64,000 bases of DNA, taken from positions 620,001 to 684,000 of the forward strand of contig JAGYIR010000011.1 of assembly GCA_018402525.1 (NCBI GenBank), in the 5' to 3' direction. The position numbers were made by a program, and so were the translations under genes. Source of the DNA: Crocinitomicaceae bacterium (GTDB lineage: Bacteria; Bacteroidota; Bacteroidia; Flavobacteriales_D; Crocinitomicaceae). Positions 26,651 to 34,612 of the stretch are shown here, piece by piece. Within the stretch, counting starts at the first letter, position 1; each line of letters opens with the position of its first letter. Under the pieces are notes generated by a model. It had not been told where the DNA came from and did no database searches. It was given only the letters and a program-made list of their open reading frames with translations.

Positions 26651-28120
26651 ATGAAAAAATTAATTTTCACTGGTCTTCTATCCGCAGTTTCATTCTTGAG
26701 TACATCTCAGCGTGAAATTGAATTCGTAGAGTACGACCTCGATAATGGCATACATGTCATTCTTCATAAAGAACCAGCAACACCAATTGCTGTAGTTTCG
26801 GTATTGTACCATGTAGGTTCGAAAAACGAAAAACCCGACAGAACAGGATTTGCTCACTTTTTTGAGCACCTATTGTTTGAAGGAACCGAAAACATCGAAC
26901 GTGGAGAATACTCTGAACTCGTTGAGAAAAATGGAGGTGGATTAAATGCAAATACGTCACACGACAGAACGTTTTACTATGAATTATTGCCTTCAAACCA
27001 ATTGGAATTAGGAATTTGGTTAGAAAGCGAGCGTATGATGCATGCAAAAGTGGACAACGTTGGAATTGAAACGCAACGGAGTGTTGTAAAAGAAGAAAAA
27101 AGACAGCGCATTGACAATCAACCTTACGCCACTTTTATTGGTGAGATGTTTCAACGTATGTTTAAAACACATCCGTACAACTGGCAACCAATTGGCAGTA
27201 TGGAGCATTTAGATGCCGCGCAAGAAGAAGATTACGTTAATTTTTACAGAACTTATTACGTTCCTGCAAATGCTACTGTTTCAATTGCTGGTGATATTGA
27301 CATTGAACAAACAAAAAAATGGGTAACTAAGTATTTTAGTTCAATTCCAAAAGGTGAGGCAATTAACTTGTACCGTGACCTTGAAACGATGCCAGAAACA
27401 GAATTTATTGGAAAATACGGTGTTGCTAAGTCGGACTTTGATGCAAAAACAAAAGCGCCAACAACTGCAAAAGCGAAAGAAGTTTTCAATAAATATAGCA
27501 ATACACCTGTAAAAATTGAACGCACTCAAAAAGTGACAGAGCGCATTAGTGGTATTACGAAAGATGTCATTTACGATAATATTCAGTTGCCTGGTTTGTT
27601 CATGGGGTATCAATTCCCAGAGCAGACACATGCTGATTTTTACGCATTGAATATGATGAATGATGTTTTATCTGGAGGAGCTTCATCGCGAATCAATAAG
27701 AATCTAGTCGAACGAAAAGAAATGGCGCAATTTGCCTTTTCTTTCGCTTATGGTTTGGAAGATGCAGGAATGGGAATATTTGCAGCAATTGCGGCAAAGG
27801 ATGTTCCATTAGACGATATTCAAACTGAATTTGATGCTGAAATTGAAAAAATTAAAAATGAATTGATTTCTCAAGAAGAATTTGAAAAAATCAGAAATCA
27901 ATACGAGAATCAGTTTATAACATCGAATTCAAGTGTTGCTGGAATTGCTGAGAATTTAGCTGACAACCATGTATACAATGGTGGGGCAAAAAGTATTAAC
28001 ACGGAATTACAAAAATACATGTCGGTTACCCGAGAAGATATTCAACGTGTTGCGAAAGAGTATCTAACGCAAGACGCACGTATCATTTTACACTATTTAC
28101 CAAAAGAAGATGAAAAATAA
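26651..28120 (+). CDS. exported M16 zinc peptidase, active-type subunit
   Basis: A 489-residue M16 peptidase with a signal peptide (MKKLIFTGLLSAVSFLSTSQ) and intact HxxEH at 69-73 (FAHFFEHLLFEGTEN), with a downstream Glu in SVVKEEKRQRIDN. Expected to work in the periplasm on short peptides. The gene immediately upstream of an M16 relative without the zinc motif matches the usual active/inactive pair. The two genes are separated by 7 bases. Confidence 0.92.
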   Translation: MKKLIFTGLLSAVSFLSTSQREIEFVEYDLDNGIHVILHKEPATPIAVVSVLYHVGSKNEKPDRTGFAHFFEHLLFEGTENIERGEYSELVEKNGGGLNANTSHDRTFYYELLPSNQLELGIWLESERMMHAKVDNVGIETQRSVVKEEKRQRIDNQPYATFIGEMFQRMFKTHPYNWQPIGSMEHLDAAQEEDYVNFYRTYYVPANATVSIAGDIDIEQTKKWVTKYFSSIPKGEAINLYRDLETMPETEFIGKYGVAKSDFDAKTKAPTTAKAKEVFNKYSNTPVKIERTQKVTERISGITKDVIYDNIQLPGLFMGYQFPEQTHADFYALNMMNDVLSGGASSRINKNLVERKEMAQFAFSFAYGLEDAGMGIFAAIAAKDVPLDDIQTEFDAEIEKIKNELISQEEFEKIRNQYENQFITSNSSVAGIAENLADNHVYNGGAKSINTELQKYMSVTREDIQRVAKEYLTQDARIILHYLPKEDEK

Positions 28121-28127
28121 TACAGCT

Positions 28128-30209
28128 ATGAAAACAATCATTTTAACACTCGCATTTGTACTGCCTTCTGTATTATTTGCACAGTTGGATCGTTCGGTTC
28201 GCCCAGAACCTGGAGCTGCTCCTTCCATCAATATTAAAGACTCTGAAGTTTTTAAAACATCGAATGGGATCACCGTTATCCTTTCTGAAAATCACAAGTT
28301 ACCAAAGGTATCCTTTAATCTAGTGGTTGCTGCTGCACCCCAGCTAGAAGGTAGTATGACTGGACTTTCGGACATTGCTGGATCATTGATTCAATCTGGA
28401 ACAACAGGAAGAACAAAAGACGAATTAGATGCTGAAATTGACTACATCGGCGCTAGTTTAAGCGCTGACAATAATTCAATTTACTTGTCGTGTTTGACAA
28501 AACATATGGACAAAGGTTTGAACATTATGTCAGACATAACTATGAACGCTAACTTTCCTCAAAGTGAAGTAGATCGTATCATAAAACAAGCAGAATCAGG
28601 ACTTTTGGCTACTAAATCAGATGCAGGTTCTATGGCTCAAAATGCAGTTGCTGTTTCGAATTTCAAAAATCACCCATTTGGTGAGGTATTGAATGAAGAA
28701 ACACTGGCGAACATTAACAGAGAGGCAATTGTTGATTATTACACGAAAACCTTTACTCCAAATGGAAGCTATTTAGTGGTTGTTGGTGACATCAACAAAC
28801 AACAAGCGACTGAAATGATTGAGAAGTATTTCAGTGGCTGGAATGGTGGAGATGTAAATAGAACGAAGTACGATGTTGCACTGATAAACGATGGAAACAA
28901 TGTCGTATTTGTTAAAAAACCTGGAGCTGTTCAATCAGTTATTAATATCACGCATCCGATGGAAATCACACCAAGTAACCCGGATTACATAAAACTTCAA
29001 GTGTTGAATGGAGTACTAGGTGGTGGCGCATTTTCAAATCGTTTGATGATGAATTTGAGAGAAGATAAAGCATATACTTATGGATGTCGTTCTTCCATTG
29101 ACGTGAATGAGTATGGAAGTTCATTTTCCGCTGGTGGTAACTTCAGAAATGAAGTTTCTGATAGTGCCATTGTTGAAATCTTGAAGGAATTAGAAAGTGT
29201 CACCAAAGATCTTGTAGGCGATGAAGAGCTTGCAATTACCAAATCATCCATGGCGGGTGGATTTGCACGTTCATTGGAAAATCCTGCTACAATAGCACGT
29301 TTTGCGTTGAGCATTATCAAGTATGACCTACCAAGCGATTATTACCAAACGTATTTGCAAAAGTTAGATGCTGTGACCAAAGAAGATTTGTTGGCTGTGG
29401 CTAAAAAATACCTATCTCCATCAAATTGTAACATAGTTGTTGTAGGAAACGAAGAAATACTTGATAAGTTGCAACGTTTTGATGCGGATGGCGAAATCAC
29501 CAAACTTGATGCGTTCGGAAAAGTAATGAAAGAAATGCTTCCTGCCGATATCACCAAAGAAGAACTTATCAATAAGTACATTGCTGTTTCGACAATGACC
29601 TCTTCTGCAAAAGAACTTTCTAAAAAAATGAAGAAGGTGAAATCTATGGAAGAAGTGACTGAGCTAAAAATGGAGCAAGTACCATTTCCCTTGAAATCAA
29701 CCCGAGTATGGGTTGCGCCAAACTCTTCTGCTGAAAAAATGGAAGGACAAGGGATGGTTTTCCAAAGATCATTTTTTGATGGTAGCACAGGCGGAAGCTT
29801 TAACATGCAAACGGGTAAATCAACGTTGAGCGAAGAAGAGATCGCAGCAAAAAAGAAATCGATTGGAATGTTTCCCGAAATGAACTACGCAACTTCGGGG
29901 ATGGAATATGAACTTCTCGGAATTGAGAAGCGCGATGGAAAGGATTGCTATGTTCTTAAAACCAATGACGGTCAAACTGAATCCTTTGACTACTTTGATA
30001 AAGAAACATTCTACAAAGTAGGAAGCACGAACATTCAAAAAAATGGAGATCAAGTGCAGGAAACATCGTTGACTTATAGTGATTTTAAAGTACAAGATGG
30101 TTTCTTGTTTCCAAATAAACTAATCATTTCATTGGGACCTACCAGCTTTGAAGCAACAGTAGTTTCGAGAACAATGAATGCGAAAATTGATTTAGAATCT
30201 TACAAATAA
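28128..30209 (+). CDS. M16-family protein lacking the zinc motif, with C-terminal extension
   Basis: A 693-residue exported protein (signal MKTIILTLAFVLPSVLFAQ). The M16 fold is present (about 40-460), but the HxxEH site is replaced by LSDIAGSLIQSGT, so it should be catalytically dead and pair with the preceding peptidase. A further 200 residues follow, including GMEYELLGIEKRDGKDCYVL and TESFDYFDKETFYKVGS, which look like a LolA/LppX-like beta domain. ATG 28128 is chosen over 28110 because the signal peptide starts there. A terminator follows. Confidence 0.88.
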   Translation: MKTIILTLAFVLPSVLFAQLDRSVRPEPGAAPSINIKDSEVFKTSNGITVILSENHKLPKVSFNLVVAAAPQLEGSMTGLSDIAGSLIQSGTTGRTKDELDAEIDYIGASLSADNNSIYLSCLTKHMDKGLNIMSDITMNANFPQSEVDRIIKQAESGLLATKSDAGSMAQNAVAVSNFKNHPFGEVLNEETLANINREAIVDYYTKTFTPNGSYLVVVGDINKQQATEMIEKYFSGWNGGDVNRTKYDVALINDGNNVVFVKKPGAVQSVINITHPMEITPSNPDYIKLQVLNGVLGGGAFSNRLMMNLREDKAYTYGCRSSIDVNEYGSSFSAGGNFRNEVSDSAIVEILKELESVTKDLVGDEELAITKSSMAGGFARSLENPATIARFALSIIKYDLPSDYYQTYLQKLDAVTKEDLLAVAKKYLSPSNCNIVVVGNEEILDKLQRFDADGEITKLDAFGKVMKEMLPADITKEELINKYIAVSTMTSSAKELSKKMKKVKSMEEVTELKMEQVPFPLKSTRVWVAPNSSAEKMEGQGMVFQRSFFDGSTGGSFNMQTGKSTLSEEEIAAKKKSIGMFPEMNYATSGMEYELLGIEKRDGKDCYVLKTNDGQTESFDYFDKETFYKVGSTNIQKNGDQVQETSLTYSDFKVQDGFLFPNKLIISLGPTSFEATVVSRTMNAKIDLESYK

Positions 30210-30226
30210 GAAGGTTTTATTATTTT

Positions 30227-30263
30227 AAGCCCTTCTTCCGTGATACGGTCGAGGGGCTTTTTT
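30227..30263 (+). terminator. terminator after M16 pair
   Basis: AAGCCC (30227-30232) pairs with GGGCTT (30254-30259). The loop carries an inner CCGT/ACGG stem, and six T follow. Confidence 0.82.
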
Positions 30264-30297
30264 ATGGATGGAACAAAAATTGTAATCATAGGTCTCA

Positions 30298-30708
30298 ATG
30301 AGGTATTTTATCATTTTTCTAATTTGTCTAAGTTCCGTTATCGGAAACGCTCAACAGCTCCAAGTTACCGAGCTGTATGAATTCGATATGAAATATATTG
30401 GAAGCAGCACCAGCGTTGATCCAAACTATCAGTATGTACTCATGCACCTGGTTGAGCTTATGAAGAAAAATGAAGATTGGAAACTCCACATCCGTGGCCA
30501 CGTTTGTTGCGGTCCAGACGATAAAATTGGACAAAAACGAGCAAAAAACGTTTATAAATTGCTGCTCAAATTAGGTGTGGACGAGGCTCGAATGACCTAC
30601 AAAGGTTACAGCGATTCCATTCCAATAGTCTTTCCTGAAAAAACAGAAGAAGACGCAAAAAAAAACAGGCGCGTCGATTTTTTGATCACCAAAACGGTGA
30701 ATGAATAA
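30298..30708 (+). CDS. small exported OmpA-like peptidoglycan-binding protein
   Basis: A 136-residue protein with a signal peptide (MRYFIIFLICLSSVIGNAQ) and one OmpA C-terminal domain. It has the LHIRGHVCCGPDDKIGQKRAKNVYKLL helix-strand unit, the GYSDSIPI turn and the end motif KKNRRVDFLI with the paired Arg. In place of the usual GHTD it reads GHVCCGPD, with two adjacent cysteines. Likely periplasmic and peptidoglycan-associated. Confidence 0.82.
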   Translation: MRYFIIFLICLSSVIGNAQQLQVTELYEFDMKYIGSSTSVDPNYQYVLMHLVELMKKNEDWKLHIRGHVCCGPDDKIGQKRAKNVYKLLLKLGVDEARMTYKGYSDSIPIVFPEKTEEDAKKNRRVDFLITKTVNE

Positions 30709-30812
30709 CGCATTACCGTAGGCCTTTCTTGAAAGTTCTAAAATCACTTAATTTTTCAACACCTCCCTATAACTTATCCAAGAAGCAGTATATTTAACCA
30801 AACATTTTTTCC

Positions 30813-31715
30813 GTGAAAAGAATCCTAAAAATACACGAAACCGATTTCGTCCGTCAACTAGTCCTCAAACGAAACATAAAGGACTTCGTACTAATAACTG
30901 GTGGAGTGATTATGGCTAGTATCGGCTTGAAGGCATTTTTGCTTCCGAATAATTTCTTAGATGGCGGTGCTATGGGTGTTTCGCTTTTGCTGCAGATGTT
31001 AACAAGGTTCGACCTTTCTATCCTCATCATTCTGGTCAACCTTCCATTTATCGTATTAGGAGCGCGAAATGTCTCCATGCAATTTGCAATAAAAAGCAGT
31101 CTTGCCATTTTTGCATTAGCAACGCTAGTTCATTTTATAGAATTACCCACTATCACTGATGATAAACTACTAATTGCCGTGTTCGGTGGGTTCTTTCTTG
31201 GCGCTGGAATTGGCCTATCCATTCGAGGTGGATCAGTCATTGATGGAACGGAAGTTCTTGCACTTTCTGTCAGCCGACGATCTAGTCTTACCGTAGGTGA
31301 TTTTATTGCAATTTTTAACATAATCCTTTTTGCCCTTGCAGCATTGATTGTGAGTATAGAAACCGCCATGTACTCCATGCTGACTTATATTTCAGCATCC
31401 AAAACCATCGATTTTATTATTAACGGTATTGAAGAATACATCGGAGTCATGATTATTTCTGATGATGCGGAAACGCTTAGAGAAGTAATCGTTCACGAGT
31501 TAGGAAGAGGGATAACAGTATTTAAATCAGACGGGGGCTATGGTAACAAGGGGGCAGCAGCTCCAGATAAAAATATTCTATTTTGCGTAGTAACGCGACT
31601 TGAAGTCACCAAATTACTATTGGAGATCGACAAAGTAGATTCGAAAGCGTTTGTAATTCAATATCCAATCAAAGACACGAAAGGTGGGATGATCAAAAAG
31701 CGTCCGCTACACTAG
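30813..31715 (+). CDS. YitT family membrane protein
   Basis: A 300-residue protein with five to six membrane helices (about 25-190) starting at the signature ITGGVIMASIGLKAFLLPNNFLDGGAMGVSLL. A cytosolic DUF2179 domain (about 215-295) contains GRGITVFKSDGGYGNK and ends QYPIKDTKGG. The function of the family is unresolved (transport suspected). GTG at 30813 is the only plausible start: the next in-frame ATG is 34 codons later, inside the first helix. The stop overlaps the convergent phosphopantetheinyl transferase gene by 4 bp. Confidence 0.88.
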   Translation: MKRILKIHETDFVRQLVLKRNIKDFVLITGGVIMASIGLKAFLLPNNFLDGGAMGVSLLLQMLTRFDLSILIILVNLPFIVLGARNVSMQFAIKSSLAIFALATLVHFIELPTITDDKLLIAVFGGFFLGAGIGLSIRGGSVIDGTEVLALSVSRRSSLTVGDFIAIFNIILFALAALIVSIETAMYSMLTYISASKTIDFIINGIEEYIGVMIISDDAETLREVIVHELGRGITVFKSDGGYGNKGAAAPDKNILFCVVTRLEVTKLLLEIDKVDSKAFVIQYPIKDTKGGMIKKRPLH

Positions 31716-32284
31716 TTTCCTTCGCTGACATAGACCAAGACAAAATCATGCGCAGCACAATAAGAGAGACGCACCACCTCCTCGTTAATTTGCAATAGCA
31801 TATGATCATTCGAAATGCCCAACACAGTCATCGCCTCCTTGTAACGTTCAATATTTCCTTTTTTGAACTTGTATCCAGCTTCCTTTGCTGCCCAAATAAG
31901 GTTGATGTTCAACGTAGTTTGTTCAATCGCCTCCAATTCTCTATCGTTCACGAAATAATGCTTACCAATATCAATATCTTCTTTAATGACTTGAATATCA
32001 ATCCCAACAATATCGACTTTTGCATACTGAATAGCAAACCATTCCTTAGAATGCGACACAGAAATAAATACATCCTCGAACTGCGGTAAATAAGGTGCTC
32101 CGCTTTCGTGATATGCAATTTCGACCTTATCGGTGTGTAACAACGAGGCAAGGCATTCCTGCACAATCAACCGTTGCTGGTCGACCTTCTTATACCCTTT
32201 CAGCCCCAGCACGCGATCGTTGTGAAAAACACAAATCTCTTCGCCTTCGTTCTTGGTGGGAATATGTAATATTAGCTTGCTCAT
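31712..32284 (-). CDS. 4'-phosphopantetheinyl transferase superfamily protein
   Basis: A 190-residue enzyme of the Sfp/AcpT superfamily that moves 4'-phosphopantetheine from CoA to a carrier protein. The Mg-binding motif is VDIVGIDIQ (about 91-99) and the catalytic motif is IWAAKEAGYKF (WxxKE/A, about 149-159); SVSHSKEW precedes them. The N-terminal part is weakly conserved. No carrier protein is in the window. Its nearness to the C45/ligase pair is suggestive, because all three occur together in Bacteroidota aryl-polyene/flexirubin loci. Confidence 0.85.
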   Translation of the reverse strand: MSKLILHIPTKNEGEEICVFHNDRVLGLKGYKKVDQQRLIVQECLASLLHTDKVEIAYHESGAPYLPQFEDVFISVSHSKEWFAIQYAKVDIVGIDIQVIKEDIDIGKHYFVNDRELEAIEQTTLNINLIWAAKEAGYKFKKGNIERYKEAMTVLGISNDHMLLQINEEVVRLSYCAAHDFVLVYVSEGN

Positions 32285-32343
32285 CTCTATGAGGCAAAAT
32301 TAGCAAACCTGCGCAGAATAGACAGCGTTGAATTAACAAATAA

Positions 32344-32727
32344 CTAATTGCGCATAAAGTAGGGTAGATTATGTTTAATTCCCGGCTTGAAATAAACAAT
32401 TCTGACATCAGTTGGTTGACGTGCGTTGATTCTTATTTTAGTCAAGTATTCAATAACCTGAGTTATAGTTTCCCTGTTGATGTAATAGTAGCAATTGTTA
32501 CCCACGACCTTAAATCCAAGAATACCTGATTCCTGAAGTTCTTTTAGATGTCGCGAAATTGTCGATTGGGCGAGAGGAACAAAAAAACGTAAGTCAGTAC
32601 AGTTTAAGTTCTCCTCTTCAATCAGTTTTTCTACAATTGCAATCCGAGCTGGATGTCCCAGTGCTTTACAAAGTCGAGCCATCTCTATTTGATGGTCGGT
32701 ATAAAAGTGCATTTTTGTTGCTCCCAT
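32344..32727 (-). CDS. ArsR-family winged-helix repressor
   Basis: A 127-residue regulator with a winged helix at about 15-95: ARLCKALGHPARIAIVEKL, CTDLRFFVPLAQSTISRHLKELQESGIL (recognition helix) and the GNNCYYYIN wing. The cysteine pair of the metal-sensing ELCVCDL motif is absent (only NCTDL is present), so a metal ligand is not evident. It is divergent from the C45 gene. Direct repeats and a palindrome lie in the shared 205-bp gap, a typical autoregulatory setting. Confidence 0.86.
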   Translation of the reverse strand: MGATKMHFYTDHQIEMARLCKALGHPARIAIVEKLIEEENLNCTDLRFFVPLAQSTISRHLKELQESGILGFKVVGNNCYYYINRETITQVIEYLTKIRINARQPTDVRIVYFKPGIKHNLPYFMRN

Positions 32728-32741
32728 GATGAATAGTGGTT

Positions 32742-32774
32742 ATTAAATTAGTGTTCTCTCCTATTAAGTTAGTG
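32742..32774. promoter_or_regulatory. direct repeats upstream of the ArsR gene
   Basis: ATTAAATTAGTG (32742-32753) and ATTAAGTTAGTG (32763-32774) are 12-mers with one mismatch, 21 bp apart (two helix turns). They lie 15 bp before the regulator ATG and may be binding sites. Confidence 0.4.
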
Positions 32775-32822
32775 AAAAAATTGATTGTTGAAAACACGAT
32801 CGGCAAATTAATTGCAATTTTT

Positions 32823-32860
32823 CAATTTCGAAATATTGCGATATTGCAATATTTGAATTG
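32823..32860. promoter_or_regulatory. palindrome in ArsR/C45 intergenic region, candidate operator
   Basis: Perfect arms AAATATTGC (32831-32839) and GCAATATTT (32846-32854), flanked by CAATT (32823-32827) and AATTG (32856-32860), which extend the symmetry. It sits about 40 bp before the TATCTTTG -7 box (32899-32906) of the C45 gene. Confidence 0.55.
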
Positions 32861-32932
32861 TCACTATCAACACAGCAACGAAAGGTGAAATAATGTCTTA
32901 TCTTTGCTAACGGAAACTAAATTTAATTTGCC

Positions 32933-34600
32933 TTGCTTAAAAAAGTTGCGATTTTCTTCTTAAAAGCCATTTTGGGAATTACCGAATTCGTCGTTGGTTG
33001 TTTTGTGGCATTGGTGATTTTTATCATTCTTTCCTCTCGCATTAGTCTGCCAGAAGTGCCTGCGATTTCTATCAATGAACGGATAAAATTCGGTAAAGAC
33101 CATTATACCCTCGGCAACAATTGGCTGAAAAAAAATGAACAAGGCATTTGGGAAATGTACATCGAAGGAGCGCCATATGAACGAGGAGTGATTTATGGTA
33201 AACTGGCGAAAGAACTCGTTCAAAAACAAGAGCGTGTGTTTGTGGATCAAATTAATCGTTTTGTACCAAGTTCTGCTTGGCAGCAGTTTCTGCGATTGAT
33301 GCTCGACTTTTTCAATAAAGACCTTCCCGATCACATTCCATTGGAGAATCAACAAGAGATTTACGGAATTTCTCACGCCTTTTCAGATGATTACGATTAC
33401 ATATCATCGAAGTACGGTCGAATTTTAAATTACCATGCCGCACACGATATCGGTCACGCACTGAACGATTATAGTATGGTAGGTTGTACTTCCTTTGCCG
33501 TGAAAAATGAAAAATCGGAAGATGGTAAATTGTTGGTAGGGCGCAATTTCGATTTCTACGTAGGCGACGCGTTTGCCGAAGAAAAAATCATCTTGTTCAT
33601 CAAGCCAGACAAAGGTCACGCATTTGTTTCTTATTCTTGGGCAGGATTTACAGGCGTTGTTTCTGGATTGAACGATCAAGGATTGGGCGTGACGATCAAC
33701 GCGTCTAAATCGGACTTACCGACCTCATCCAAAACGCCAATTTCACTGCTGGTACGTGAAATTTTGCAGTACGCATCAACCATTGATGAAGCGATTGCCA
33801 TTGCGAAAAGTAAAAGCACCTTTGTTTCTGAGACGATTCTGGTTGCTTCCAAAAAGGACGGTCGGGCTGTGTTAATTGAGAAATCACCGAGCAAATTGGG
33901 CGTGCACGACACCAATCAAGACGTGCTCATCTGTGCGAATCATTACCAGTCGAATACTTTTGTAAAAGACGATATTAATATTCAAAATATCATCGAAAGC
34001 GATTCTCGTTACCGTTACACACGAATGAATGAGTTACTGACCTCAAATTTCAAACTAAATCCTGCAGATGCTGCACGTATTCTACGCGATCAAAAAGATT
34101 TTAGAGGAGATACACTCGGAATGGGGAATCCACGAGCGATCAATCAATTGTTGGCACATCACAGTGTTGTCATTCAACCCTCTTCGCTCCTATTTTATGT
34201 TTCCACCAACGATTACCAATTGGGGAAATACGTAGGATACGATCTCAGAAAAGTCTTTAAAACGAGAAGTACAGAAGGGACGTTGTTTATTCCTGCGTCC
34301 CCATTTTTAACGTCGAACGCTTACGAACAATTCAAGTTTTTCAAAGGGATTAAAACGCGCATCACAGAATTTACTATGTTTGATGTTGCATTGGATTTAA
34401 CGCCAAAAGAAATAGAGCAATTCATTCGCTCCAACGGTGAATACTACGGAACGTACGAGTTACTCGGGAAATATTGGATGAAAAAGGGAAACAACAGCGA
34501 GGCTAATAAGTTTTTTGATTTGGCATTGACAAAGAATGTGGCTTCGGAAGCCACTGTGAAAGAAATAAAAGCGCTTCGCGCAGCAACCAAGAAAAATTAA
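32933..34600 (+). CDS. C45-family autoproteolytic acyltransferase/hydrolase
   Basis: A 555-residue protein anchored by one N-terminal membrane helix (about 8-34). The Ntn-hydrolase domain of the acyl-CoA:6-APA acyltransferase (peptidase C45) family follows, with self-cleavage expected between Gly184 and Cys185 in SMVGCTSFAVKN, making Cys185 the N-terminal nucleophile. Other family features are GRNFDFY and GLNDQGLGVTINASKS. The start is TTG 32933, because no ATG lies before the membrane helix; a TATCTTTG -7 box is at 32899. The PaaK-like ligase follows after about 12 bases. Related genes sit in flexirubin clusters; the reaction here is unknown. Confidence 0.83.
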   Translation: MLKKVAIFFLKAILGITEFVVGCFVALVIFIILSSRISLPEVPAISINERIKFGKDHYTLGNNWLKKNEQGIWEMYIEGAPYERGVIYGKLAKELVQKQERVFVDQINRFVPSSAWQQFLRLMLDFFNKDLPDHIPLENQQEIYGISHAFSDDYDYISSKYGRILNYHAAHDIGHALNDYSMVGCTSFAVKNEKSEDGKLLVGRNFDFYVGDAFAEEKIILFIKPDKGHAFVSYSWAGFTGVVSGLNDQGLGVTINASKSDLPTSSKTPISLLVREILQYASTIDEAIAIAKSKSTFVSETILVASKKDGRAVLIEKSPSKLGVHDTNQDVLICANHYQSNTFVKDDINIQNIIESDSRYRYTRMNELLTSNFKLNPADAARILRDQKDFRGDTLGMGNPRAINQLLAHHSVVIQPSSLLFYVSTNDYQLGKYVGYDLRKVFKTRSTEGTLFIPASPFLTSNAYEQFKFFKGIKTRITEFTMFDVALDLTPKEIEQFIRSNGEYYGTYELLGKYWMKKGNNSEANKFFDLALTKNVASEATVKEIKALRAATKKN

Positions 34601-34612
34601 AGCGTGCAATTG

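Noticed and set aside
29342-29806. Minus-strand 154-residue frame in the M16 partner gene
   Set aside because: Ser/Phe-rich antisense product of a confidently identified gene.
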